A stretch of 64,000 nucleotides of DNA from Actinoplanes solisilvae (GTDB lineage Bacteria; Actinomycetota; Actinomycetes; Mycobacteriales; Micromonosporaceae), in assembly GCF_003999975.1 (NCBI RefSeq), contig NZ_RJAC01000011.1, positions 124,001 through 188,000 on the forward strand, in the 5' to 3' direction. The translations under genes and the position numbers were made by a program. Below are positions 1 through 12,804 of the stretch, piece after piece (positions within the stretch are counted from its first letter, which is position 1; each line of letters starts with the position of its first letter). The notes below the pieces were generated by a model, which saw only the letters and a program-made list of their open reading frames with translations, made no database searches and was not told the origin of the DNA.

Positions 1-3138
<3,138 letters not shown>

Positions 3139-3142
<4 letters not shown>

Positions 3143-4143
3143 CCTTGTTCGAGTCCGCCGTCCGGCCGGTGCTGTTCCGGCTGGGCGGCGGGGACGCCGA
3201 GACCGCCCACGAGTTCACCCTCGCCCGCCTGGCCGGGCTGCCCGGTCCGGTGCGGTCCGCGTTGAAGGCCCGATACGCGGTCGACGCTCCGGTCGAGGCC
3301 TTCGGCGTGCGCTTCCCCAACCGGGTCGGCCTGGCCGCCGGGATGGACAAGAACGGGTTGGCCCTGCGGGCCTGGCCGGCCCTCGGGTTCGGCTTCGTCG
3401 AGGTCGGCACGGTCACCGCGCACGCGCAGCCCGGCAACGACAAGCCGCGCCTGTTCCGCCTGCGCGACAGCGAGGCGATCATCAACCGGATGGGCTTCAA
3501 CAACGCCGGCGCGGCCGCGCTGGCGGCCCGGCTCAAGCAGCTCGGCCCGATCGGCGTACCGCTGGGCATCTCCCTCGGCAAGTCGAAGGTCACGCCGCTG
3601 GAGAAGGCGGTCGACGACTACCTGACCTCGCACCGGCTGCTGCACCCCTACGCCGACTACATCGCGGTCAACGTGTCGTCGCCGAACACGCCGGGCCTTC
3701 GTACGCTGCAGGACAAGTCGGCCGTCGCCGACCTGCTGGCCGCGCTGGTCGGGCCGAAACCGGTGCTGGTGAAGATCGCCCCCGACCTCACCGAGCCGGC
3801 GATCGCCGAGCTGCTCGAGGTCTGCCTCAGCCACGGCGCGGCCGGCGTGATCGCCACGAACACGACGCTCGATCGGGACGGGCTGGCCGCGGCCGACCAG
3901 CCGCGCGCGGTCGAGGCGGGCGGGCTCTCCGGGTCGCCGCTCACCGAGAAGGCCCGCAAAGTGGTCCATTTTGTTCATACCGAGACCGCCGGACGGCTGC
4001 CGATCATCGGAGTGGGCGGGATCATGGAGGCCGACGACGCGACCCGGCTGCTCGACGCCGGCGCCTCGCTTGTGCAGCTCTACAGCGGGTTCATCTATCG
4101 AGGTCCGGCCCTGGTACGGGCCGCGGCGCGGGCGCTCCGATGA
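3139..4143 (+). CDS. pyrD: Dihydroorotate dehydrogenase (quinone), class 2
   Basis: Oxidises dihydroorotate to orotate with FMN, passing electrons to quinone at the membrane; fourth step of UMP synthesis. The 334-residue length and the amphipathic N-terminal helix before NRVGLAAGMDKNG are typical of class 2. VNVSSPNTPGLR carries the serine that acts as catalytic base in class 2, and IGVGGI with LVQLYSGFIYRGP is the phosphate-binding end. GTG start inside the carB stop (GTGA) and an ATGA junction with the next gene put it in one operon with both neighbours. Confidence 0.97.
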
Positions 4144-5417
4144 ACACCGGGCGGGCGGCGGCCCTGATCGCCCGCGACCGGCAGCACGTGTGGCATCCGT
4201 ACGGCCCGATGCCCGGCCGGTCTGAGCCCTACCTGGTCGAGAGCGCGGAGGGCGTACGGCTGCGCCTCGCCGACGGCCGGGAACTGATCGACGGTATGTC
4301 CTCGTGGTGGGCCGCGATCCACGGATACCGGCACCCGGTGCTCGACGCCGCGCTGGCCGAGCAGGCCGGGCGGATGAGCCACGTGATGTTCGGCGGGCTG
4401 ACGCACGAGCCCGCGATCGAGCTGGCGACCACATTGGTGGATCTTGCGCCGGACGGGTTGGAGCACGTCTTCCTCTGCGACTCGGGCTCGGTCGGCGTCG
4501 AGGTCGCGATCAAGATGGCGTTGCAGGCCCAGCTCGCCCTCGGGCGCCCCGGCCGGCGGCGGCTGGCCACGTGGCGTGGCGGCTATCACGGCGACACGTT
4601 CCACCCGATGAGCGTCTGCGACCCGGACGGCGGCATGCACTCGCTGTGGACCGGCGTGCTGCCCGCCCAGGTCTTCGCCGGGCCCCCGCCGGCCGACTTC
4701 GATCAGGCGTACGCCGATGAGCTCGCCGACATGGTGGCGAAGCACTCGGACGAGATCGCCGCGGTGATCGTCGAACCGGTCGTGCAGGGCGCCGGGGGCA
4801 TGCGGTTCCACCATCCGGAGTACCTGCGGGTGCTGCGCGAGGTCACGGCGGCGCACGGCATCTTCCTGATCTTCGACGAGATCGCGACGGGCTTCGGGCG
4901 TACGGGGGAGTTCTTCGCGGCCTCGCACGCCGGGGTGAGCCCCGACATCATGTGCGTGGGCAAGGCCCTCACCGGCGGCTATCTGACGATGGCGGCGACG
5001 CTGTGCACGCCCGAGGTGGCGTCGGCGATCTCGTCGGGCGCCGGTGGCGGGCTCATGCACGGCCCGACGTTCATGGGCAATCCGCTGGCGTGCGCGGTCG
5101 CCAACGCGTCGCTGGGACTGCTGCGCACCGGCGAGTGGGCCGATCGCGTCCGAGTGATCGAAAACGGTCTCAGGGCGGGCCTGGAGCCGTTGCGGGCCGC
5201 CCCCGGTGTGGCCGATGTGCGTGTGCTCGGCGCGATCGGCGTCGTGCAACTGGACCACGAGGTCGACATGGCCAAGGCCACCGCCGCGGCCGTCGAGGCG
5301 GGCGTGTGGCTGCGACCCTTCCGCGACCTGATCTACACCATGCCGCCGTACGTCACGGGTCTCTCGGACGTCGAACGGATCACCGCCGGCATCGCCGCCG
5401 CGGTGTCGGCGACCTGA
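4140..5417 (+). CDS. bioA: Adenosylmethionine-8-amino-7-oxononanoate aminotransferase
   Basis: PLP-dependent transamination of 8-amino-7-oxononanoate to 7,8-diaminopelargonate with S-adenosylmethionine as amino donor, in biotin synthesis. 425 residues, as usual. Family marks are HVWHPYGPM near the N-terminus, SSWWAAIHGY, the conserved FDEIATGFGRTGEFFA, and the PLP lysine in CVGKALTGGYLTM (about K275). It overlaps pyrD by four bases (ATGA), so it sits inside the pyrimidine operon, although its pathway has no direct link to UMP; metK 4 kb downstream makes its amino donor. No other biotin gene is in the window. Confidence 0.95.
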   Translation: MNTGRAAALIARDRQHVWHPYGPMPGRSEPYLVESAEGVRLRLADGRELIDGMSSWWAAIHGYRHPVLDAALAEQAGRMSHVMFGGLTHEPAIELATTLVDLAPDGLEHVFLCDSGSVGVEVAIKMALQAQLALGRPGRRRLATWRGGYHGDTFHPMSVCDPDGGMHSLWTGVLPAQVFAGPPPADFDQAYADELADMVAKHSDEIAAVIVEPVVQGAGGMRFHHPEYLRVLREVTAAHGIFLIFDEIATGFGRTGEFFAASHAGVSPDIMCVGKALTGGYLTMAATLCTPEVASAISSGAGGGLMHGPTFMGNPLACAVANASLGLLRTGEWADRVRVIENGLRAGLEPLRAAPGVADVRVLGAIGVVQLDHEVDMAKATAAAVEAGVWLRPFRDLIYTMPPYVTGLSDVERITAGIAAAVSAT

Positions 5418-5500
5418 CCGAGCACTTGACCGCCGGCCGGGCGGCGGGGCCGTCGCCGCCTGACTGATCACCTGACTGATGACACAGAAGTGGAGCCCCC

Positions 5501-6331
5501 ATGGAGACCTTCGGCAAGCGCCTCACGGACGCCATCGAGAAGCGGGGCCGGCTGTGCGTCGGGATCGATCCGCATGCCGCCCTGCTGGCCAGGTGGGGGC
5601 TCTCCGACGACGTCGCCGGCCTGGAACGCTTCGCCCGTACGGTGGTCGAGGCACTGGCCGATCGGGTGGCGGTTCTGAAGCCGCAGTCGGCCTTTTTCGA
5701 GAGATTTGGGTCACGTGGCGTCGGAATTCTTGAGTCAACTATCCGACAGTCTCGGGAGGCCGGCGCGCTCGTCCTTCTCGATGTGAAACGCGGCGACATC
5801 GGCTCGACGATGGCCGCGTACGCGAGCGCGTACCTGGATCCAGCGAGTTCGCTCCGTGCTGACGCGATTACTGTGAGTCCCTATCTCGGCGTCGGTTCGT
5901 TGCAGCCGGCGTTCGACGTCGCGGCCGAACACGGCGGCGGCGTGTTCGTTCTCGGTCTGACGTCCAATCCGGAGGGACGCTCGGTCCAGCATGCCGTCGC
6001 AACGGACAAAAGGACCGTGGCGCAGACCGTAATCGACGAGATTTCCCTGCTCAACAAGGGTTTTGAGCCCCTCGGCAGTTACGGCCTCGTAATCGGAGCG
6101 ACGATCGGCGATACGGGCCACGATCTGTCCCGAGTGAACGGTCCGCTGCTCGCTCCGGGGCTCGGCGCGCAGGGTGCGACCCCCTCCGACCTGCGATCTG
6201 TCTTCGGCGAAAGCCTGCGCAACGTGCTGCCGTCGTACTCACGCGAAGTTCTCACGGCGGGACCCGGCGTGGTCGAACTGCGGGCCGCCGCAGACCGTGC
6301 GCTGGACGAATGCAGGGCCGCTCTCGGGTGA
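5501..6331 (+). CDS. pyrF: Orotidine 5'-phosphate decarboxylase, long type
   Basis: Decarboxylates OMP to UMP, the last step of de novo pyrimidine synthesis. 276 residues, as in the longer bacterial type. Seen: CVGIDPH near the N-terminus, VLLDVKRGDIGSTMAAYA with the catalytic lysine (about K96) and aspartate, and DAITVSPYLGVGSL. The ATG follows GGAGCCCCC, a weak ribosome site. From about 5690 onward the codons change: TTT, ATT, AAA, GTA and AGG appear, unlike bioA or the first 60 codons, so the gene looks mosaic in composition. The stop lies inside a terminator hairpin. Confidence 0.97.
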   Translation: METFGKRLTDAIEKRGRLCVGIDPHAALLARWGLSDDVAGLERFARTVVEALADRVAVLKPQSAFFERFGSRGVGILESTIRQSREAGALVLLDVKRGDIGSTMAAYASAYLDPASSLRADAITVSPYLGVGSLQPAFDVAAEHGGGVFVLGLTSNPEGRSVQHAVATDKRTVAQTVIDEISLLNKGFEPLGSYGLVIGATIGDTGHDLSRVNGPLLAPGLGAQGATPSDLRSVFGESLRNVLPSYSREVLTAGPGVVELRAAADRALDECRAALG

Positions 6332-6342
6332 ACCGGCCCTGC
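6312..6342 (+). terminator. Terminator hairpin at the end of pyrF
   Basis: GCAGGGCC at 6312-6319 pairs perfectly with GGCCCTGC at 6335-6342, followed by TTATC. It spans the pyrF stop codon and would end the pyr-bioA transcript. The T-run is short, as is common in high-GC actinobacteria. Confidence 0.6.
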
Positions 6343-6383
6343 TTATCAGGGTCTGGGGGATCGGGTTCGGGGGTACCCCCACG

Positions 6384-6412
6384 TTGCCGAAAGCGCCGTT
6401 GACCGCTAGTTT
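6384..6412 (+). promoter_or_regulatory. Probable mihF promoter
   Basis: TTGCCG (6384-6389), a 17-base spacer and TAGTTT (6407-6412) match the vegetative actinobacterial pattern. Transcription would start near 6419, about 100 bases before the mihF GTG. The 12-base palindrome GGGGGTACCCCC lies just upstream at 6369-6380. Confidence 0.5.
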
Positions 6413-6413
6413 T

Positions 6414-6448
6414 CCCGGCGCCGGGAACCACATGCCCCTTTGGTTCCC
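6414..6448 (+). promoter_or_regulatory. Two competing hairpins in the mihF leader
   Basis: CCCGGCGCCGGG (6414-6425) is a perfect palindrome. GGGAACCA (6423-6430) also pairs perfectly with TGGTTCCC (6441-6448). The two share bases 6423-6425, so they cannot fully form together. They lie at or just after the predicted start of the mihF transcript. Any switching role is inference. Confidence 0.35.
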
Positions 6449-6516
6449 TGGCACACCACGTTTCACAGAAGCGCCGGTATTGGACTACCGCCGCGATAGG
6501 GACCTGAGGAGAACTG

Positions 6517-6834
6517 GTGCCGCTCCCGTCACTGAGCCCCGAACAGCGCAAGGCTGCGCTGGAGAAGGCCGCGGAAGTTCGCAAGGCTCGGGCTGAGCTG
6601 AAGGAACAGCTCAAGTCCGGCAAGACCACCCTCGCCGCCGTGCTTGACCGCGCGGAGGGCGACGAGATCGTCGGCAAGCTGAAGGTTTCGGCCGTGCTTC
6701 AGGCGCTGCCGGGCATCGGCAAGATCCGGGCGACGCAGATCATGGAGAAGCTCAAGATCGCGGACAGCCGTCGGCTGCGCGGTCTCGGCGACCAGCAGCG
6801 GAAGGCCCTCCTGGGGGAGTTCGCTGCGAACTGA
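6517..6834 (+). CDS. mihF: Actinobacterial integration host factor
   Basis: Small basic nucleoid protein that binds and bends DNA, found in Mycobacterium and Streptomyces and unrelated to the proteobacterial IHF. 105 residues; an N-terminal Lys/Arg/Glu-rich helix (LSPEQRKAALEKAAEVRKAR) is followed by the helix-two-turn-helix core with LPGIGKIRATQIMEKLKIADSRRLRGLG. The GTG start is supported by GAGGAGA just upstream; a longer start is not needed. The pyrF-mihF-gmk-rpoZ-coaBC-metK order is conserved in many actinobacteria. Confidence 0.95.
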   Translation: MPLPSLSPEQRKAALEKAAEVRKARAELKEQLKSGKTTLAAVLDRAEGDEIVGKLKVSAVLQALPGIGKIRATQIMEKLKIADSRRLRGLGDQQRKALLGEFAAN

Positions 6835-6860
6835 CTCAGGGGCTCGTGTTGAATGAGCCT

Positions 6861-7466
6861 GTGAGCATGGATGACGACGCGCGCCCGGCAGCCCGCCTCA
6901 CGGTCCTTTCCGGCCCCTCCGGGGTCGGGAAGGACAGTGTGATCGAGCTGATCCGGGCGCGCTCGCCTTGGATCAAGCTGTCCGTGTCGGCGACGACGCG
7001 GAAGATGCGCGACTACGAGACCGAAGGCGAGCACTACCACTTCGTGACTCGTCAGGACTTCCAGCGACTGATCGACGGCGGTCAGTTGCTGGAGTGGGCC
7101 GAGTTCGCCGGCAACCTCTACGGCACCCCCCGGGCGCAGGTCGAGGGCTGGCTCGCGCAGGGCCGGCCGGTCCTCCTGAAGATCGACCTGAACGGCGCCC
7201 GCCAGATCCGCGCGATGATGCCCGAAGCGCAGCTCGTCTTCCTGGCCCCGCCCAGCGTCGAGGAACTCCGCCGCCGCCTGGTCGGCCGGGGCACCGACGA
7301 CGAGGAGACGATCCGCAAGCGGCTCAAGCACGCGGACGAGGAACTGGCCGCCGAGAAGGAGTTCGACCGCACGGTCGTCAACGACTTCGTCGAGCGGGCC
7401 GCCGATGAGCTGGTAGGATTGCTCGGTTCGTCGTTTCTGACACCGGCGCAAGCCCCTGAGCATTAA
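6861..7466 (+). CDS. gmk: Guanylate kinase
   Basis: Phosphorylates GMP to GDP. P-loop GPSGVGKDSV, the GMP-binding stretch SATTRKMRDYETEGEHYHFV, and the lid RLVGRGTDDEETIRKRL are clear. The start is uncertain: in-frame candidates are GTG 6846, TTG 6849, GTG 6861 and ATG 6867. I chose GTG 6861 because a -10-like TTGAAT ends six bases before it and no good ribosome site precedes the others. About 201 residues, normal for the family. It lies shortly after mihF and just before rpoZ, so joint transcription is also possible. Confidence 0.95.
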   Translation: MSMDDDARPAARLTVLSGPSGVGKDSVIELIRARSPWIKLSVSATTRKMRDYETEGEHYHFVTRQDFQRLIDGGQLLEWAEFAGNLYGTPRAQVEGWLAQGRPVLLKIDLNGARQIRAMMPEAQLVFLAPPSVEELRRRLVGRGTDDEETIRKRLKHADEELAAEKEFDRTVVNDFVERAADELVGLLGSSFLTPAQAPEH

Positions 7467-7495
7467 GCCCTAGCGAACAGAAGGAATTGAAAACT

Positions 7496-7759
7496 GTGGG
7501 AACCATCGCGAACCCCGAAGGCATCACCAACCCGCCGATCGACGAGCTGCTCGACAAGACCTCGTCGAAGTACTCGCTGGTGATCTTCGCGGCTAAGCGT
7601 GCCCGTCAGGTCAACGCCTACTACAGCCAGCTCGGCGAGGGTCTCCTGGAATACGTCGGCCCGCTGGTCGAGACCACGCCGCAGGAGAAGCCCCTCTCGA
7701 TCGCGATGCGCGAGATCAACGCCGGCCTCCTGACCGCCGAGGCGACCGACAACCCCTGA
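7496..7759 (+). CDS. rpoZ: RNA polymerase omega subunit
   Basis: Small subunit that chaperones the beta-prime subunit into RNA polymerase. 87 residues with the family core PPIDELLDKTSSKYSLVIFAAKRARQVNAYY. Of two possible starts, GTG 7496 is preferred because AAGGA lies ten bases before it; the upstream TTG at 7487 is only one base from that site. The stop lies inside a short hairpin (AACCCC 7751-7756 with GGGGTT 7763-7768). Confidence 0.96.
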   Translation: MGTIANPEGITNPPIDELLDKTSSKYSLVIFAAKRARQVNAYYSQLGEGLLEYVGPLVETTPQEKPLSIAMREINAGLLTAEATDNP

Positions 7760-7785
7760 TCCGGGGTTCGTCCGCGACTGTCCGA

Positions 7786-7821
7786 AGATCCCGTGTCCCA
7801 CGTGCTGGGGGCGCGGGATCT
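7786..7821 (+). terminator. Terminator after rpoZ
   Basis: AGATCCCG (7786-7793) pairs with CGGGATCT (7814-7821), followed by TTGCTGTCC. It is a second stem after the small hairpin at the rpoZ stop. Together they probably end the mihF-gmk-rpoZ transcript. Confidence 0.6.
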
Positions 7822-7835
7822 TTGCTGTCCGGGAG

Positions 7836-7844
7836 TTGTCCACA
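7836..7844 (+). promoter_or_regulatory. DnaA box upstream of coaBC
   Basis: TTGTCCACA matches the preferred actinobacterial DnaA box exactly and lies about 100 bases before the coaBC start, between a terminator and the gene. Binding is inferred. Confidence 0.45.
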
Positions 7845-7940
7845 GCCTTCGAGGGTGTGATCCACCTCCGGTCCGGCGGCGGGTTAGCGTTGCTCTCGGT
7901 CGCCCGCACCTGCCGGCGGCGAAGCGGTCGGGGGTTTGCG

Positions 7941-9158
7941 GTGACGGAAGTCGTGCTCGGCGTGGCGGGGGGCATCGCCGCCTACAAGGCCTGCGAGTTG
8001 CTGCGGCTGTTCACCGAGTCGGGGCACGGCGTGCGGGTCGTGCCGACGGCGTCGGCCCTCCAGTTCGTGGGCGCGCCCACGTGGGCGGCGCTGTCGGGGC
8101 GGCCGGTGGCGACCGAGGTGTGGGACGACGCACATGAGGTGCCTCACGTTCGCATCGGCCGGGCCGCCGAGCTGGTCGTGGTGGCCCCGGCGACGGCCGA
8201 CCTGCTGGCCAAGGCGGCCCACGGCATCGCCGACGACCTGCTGACCAACACGCTGCTGACGGCGACCTGCCCGGTCGTCTACGCGCCGGCCATGCATACG
8301 GAGATGTGGGAGAACCCGGCCACGCAGGCCAATGTCGCCACACTCCGGGCGCGCGGCGCGATCGTCATCGAACCGGCGGTCGGCCGCCTGACCGGGAAGG
8401 ACACCGGCAAAGGCAGGCTGCCCGACCCTTCGGAGATCTTCGAGCTGGCTCTCCGCGTACACCGAAGGGGTCTTGACCTTGATCTGGCCGGTCGGCACGT
8501 GGTGGTGACCGCCGGTGGCACGCGCGAGCCGCTCGACCCGGTGCGGTTCCTCGGCAACCGGTCGTCGGGCAAGCAGGGTTATGCGCTGGCCCGTGCCGCG
8601 GCAGCCCGTGGCGCCCGTACGACCGTGATCGCGGCGAACGTGACGTTGCCCGACCCGGCCGGCGTCGACATCGTCAGGGTGGGAACGACCGAGGAACTGC
8701 GGGTGGCGACCGTGAAGGCGGCCGTCGACGCCGATGTCGTCGTGATGGCGGCGGCCCCGGCCGACTTCCGCCCGGCGAGCGTCGCCGACGAGAAGATCAA
8801 GAAGAGCGACGACGGAACACCGGCGCCGATCACCCTCGTCACCAATCCCGACATCGCCGCTGAACTGGGTGCGAACAAGCAACCAGGGCAGATTCTGGTG
8901 GCGTTCGCGGCCGAGACGCACGACGCGATCGAGCACGCCCGGGCCAAGCTGATCAAGAAACGAGCCGACCTGATCGTCGTTAACGAGGTGGGTGTGGACC
9001 GCGTGTTCGGCGCCGACAACAATGAGGTCACACTGCTCGGGGCCGACGGCAGCACGACGGGCTACGCCGAACTCCCTAAAGACGATGTGGCCGATATGAT
9101 TTACGACCATGTTGTGCCGCTCCTGGAACGCCAGGTCGTCGCCGGTGGGACGGCCTAG
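7941..9158 (+). CDS. coaBC: Bifunctional phosphopantothenoylcysteine decarboxylase / phosphopantothenate-cysteine ligase
   Basis: Two consecutive steps of coenzyme A synthesis. The N-terminal flavoprotein CoaC (about residues 1-185) begins VVLGVAGGIAAYKACELLR and has VVAPATADLLAKAAHGIADDLL and PAMHTEMWENP, in which the usual PAMN is PAMH. The C-terminal CoaB ligase has VVVTAGGTREPLDPVRFLGNRSSGKQG and FRPASVADEKIKK with the conserved lysine. GTG 7941 was chosen because the protein then begins at the conserved flavoprotein strand with GGGGG just upstream; a TTG 35 codons earlier would run through the DnaA box. 405 residues, standard length. Confidence 0.96.
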   Translation: MTEVVLGVAGGIAAYKACELLRLFTESGHGVRVVPTASALQFVGAPTWAALSGRPVATEVWDDAHEVPHVRIGRAAELVVVAPATADLLAKAAHGIADDLLTNTLLTATCPVVYAPAMHTEMWENPATQANVATLRARGAIVIEPAVGRLTGKDTGKGRLPDPSEIFELALRVHRRGLDLDLAGRHVVVTAGGTREPLDPVRFLGNRSSGKQGYALARAAAARGARTTVIAANVTLPDPAGVDIVRVGTTEELRVATVKAAVDADVVVMAAAPADFRPASVADEKIKKSDDGTPAPITLVTNPDIAAELGANKQPGQILVAFAAETHDAIEHARAKLIKKRADLIVVNEVGVDRVFGADNNEVTLLGADGSTTGYAELPKDDVADMIYDHVVPLLERQVVAGGTA

Positions 9159-9189
9159 TACCCAGGCGCCTTCGATCCGACGCGGTGAC

Positions 9190-9195
9190 TACACT
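9190..9195 (+). promoter_or_regulatory. Probable -10 element of metK
   Basis: TACACT sits 38 bases before the metK GTG, giving a leader of about 30 bases that contains GAGGAG. The imperfect dyad TTGT-ATTCG-ACAA follows at 9208-9220. No SAM riboswitch fits in this short leader. Confidence 0.4.
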
Positions 9196-9233
9196 CTCGC
9201 GTTACGTTGTATTCGACAATTCTGAGGAGCACC

Positions 9234-10424
9234 GTGGCACGCCGCCTGTTCACCTCCGAGTCGGTCACGGAAGGCCACCCGGACAAGATCGCTGACCAGA
9301 TCAGCGACGGTATTCTCGACGCCCTGCTCGCGCAGGACCCCCGCAGCCGTGTCGCGGTGGAAACGCTCATCACGACCGGCCAGGTGCACGTCGCGGGCGA
9401 GGTCACCACGCAGGCGTACGCCGACATCCCGAGCATCGTGCGCGACACGATCCTCAAGATCGGATACGACTCGTCGAAGAAGGGCTTCGACGGCGCCTCC
9501 TGCGGCGTCAGCGTCTCGATCGGCTCGCAGTCGCCCGACATCGCCCAGGGTGTCGACAGCGCCCTCGAGCTGCGCGAGGGCGACAGCGAGCACGTGCTCG
9601 ACGCCCAGGGCGCCGGCGACCAGGGCATGATGTTCGGCTTCGCCTGCTCGGAGACCCCCGAGCTGATGCCGCTGCCGATCGCGCTGGCCCACCGCCTGGC
9701 CCGCCGGCTGTCGGCCGCCCGCAAGGACGGCACGATCCCCTACCTGCGTCCCGACGGCAAGACCCAGGTCACCATCGAGTACGACGGTCTTCGCCCCGTC
9801 CGCCTCGACACCGTGGTCGTCTCGTCGCAGCACGCGGCCGACATCTCGCTCGAGTCGCTGCTCACGCCCGACATCCGCGAGCACGTGATCGCGCCCGAGC
9901 TCGAGGGCCTCGGCCTTGAGACCGAGGGCTACCGCCTGCTGGTCAACCCGACCGGCCGCTTCGAGATCGGCGGCCCGATGGGCGACGCCGGCCTCACCGG
10001 CCGCAAGATCATCGTCGACACCTACGGCGGCTACGCCCGCCACGGCGGCGGCGCCTTCTCGGGCAAGGACCCGTCCAAGGTGGACCGCTCCGCGGCGTAC
10101 GCGATGCGTTGGGTCGCGAAGAACGTCGTGGCGGCCGGCCTCGCCGAGCGCTGCGAGACCCAGGTCGCCTACGCGATCGGCAAGGCCCACCCGGTGTCGC
10201 TGTTCGTCGAGACGTTCGGCACCGAGAACGTGCCGGTCGAGCGGATCGAGAAGGCCATCAGCGAGGTCTTCGACCTGCGCCCGGCCGCGATCATCCGCGA
10301 CCTCGACCTGATGCGCCCGATCTACCAGCAGACGGCGGCCTACGGTCACTTCGGCCGCGAGATCCCCGAGCTGCTGTGGGAGAACACCGACCGCGCCGCG
10401 GACCTGAAGAACGCCGCCGCCTGA
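9234..10424 (+). CDS. metK: S-adenosylmethionine synthetase
   Basis: Condenses ATP and methionine to S-adenosylmethionine. GTG 9234 follows GAGGAG and gives MARRLFTSESVTEGHPDKIADQ, the standard beginning with the HPDK ATP-binding motif. The signatures GAGDQG and GGGAFSGKDPSKVDRS are present. 396 residues, normal. It supplies the methyl donor for the methyltransferases in the window and the amino donor for BioA. It converges on priA with a good terminator between them. Confidence 0.98.
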   Translation: MARRLFTSESVTEGHPDKIADQISDGILDALLAQDPRSRVAVETLITTGQVHVAGEVTTQAYADIPSIVRDTILKIGYDSSKKGFDGASCGVSVSIGSQSPDIAQGVDSALELREGDSEHVLDAQGAGDQGMMFGFACSETPELMPLPIALAHRLARRLSAARKDGTIPYLRPDGKTQVTIEYDGLRPVRLDTVVVSSQHAADISLESLLTPDIREHVIAPELEGLGLETEGYRLLVNPTGRFEIGGPMGDAGLTGRKIIVDTYGGYARHGGGAFSGKDPSKVDRSAAYAMRWVAKNVVAAGLAERCETQVAYAIGKAHPVSLFVETFGTENVPVERIEKAISEVFDLRPAAIIRDLDLMRPIYQQTAAYGHFGREIPELLWENTDRAADLKNAAA

Positions 10425-10437
10425 TCTGTTCTTTCGA

Positions 10438-10469
10438 CCGGCGCCTCCGCATTCGTGCGGGGGCGCCGG
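10438..10469. terminator. Bidirectional terminator between metK and priA
   Basis: CCGGCGCC (10438-10445) pairs perfectly with GGCGCCGG (10462-10469), followed on the plus strand by TTTCGTT. It lies between two convergent genes and can serve both. Confidence 0.75.
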
Positions 10470-10482
10470 TTTCGTTCGCTGG

Positions 10483-12564
<2,082 letters not shown>

Positions 12565-12714
12565 CGCAGAACATTCTGCCCGGCCCCACCGACATTTCCC
12601 CGCAGCCGGTCATCCACCCGCCCTTCAAGATCGCCAGAGCCCGCCACCGCCTCCCCCTCCCACCCGGGAAGCAGCGGTGGGGACGCTACCGCTTGTCAAA
12701 CCGGCGGCAACGGG

Positions 12715-12764
12715 TTGTCCACAGGGCGAGGGCTTCAGACCGAGCGCACGCGTAGTTGTCCACA
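12715..12764 (+). promoter_or_regulatory. Two DnaA boxes in the priA/P450 divergent region
   Basis: TTGTCCACA occurs at 12715-12723 and again at 12756-12764, same orientation, 41 bases apart, about four helical turns. The 240-base gap 12565-12804 separates divergent priA and the P450 gene and holds no other gene. Placement beside a replication restart gene makes DnaA control plausible, but it is inferred. Confidence 0.5.
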
Positions 12765-12804
12765 GGCCGGGGTCTCCAGCGTGGACGGCGCGAGGTAGAA
12801 CGTA

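Noticed and set aside
9159..9233. SAM riboswitch before metK
   Set aside because: The leader is only about 30 bases after the -10 and lacks any SAM aptamer motif.
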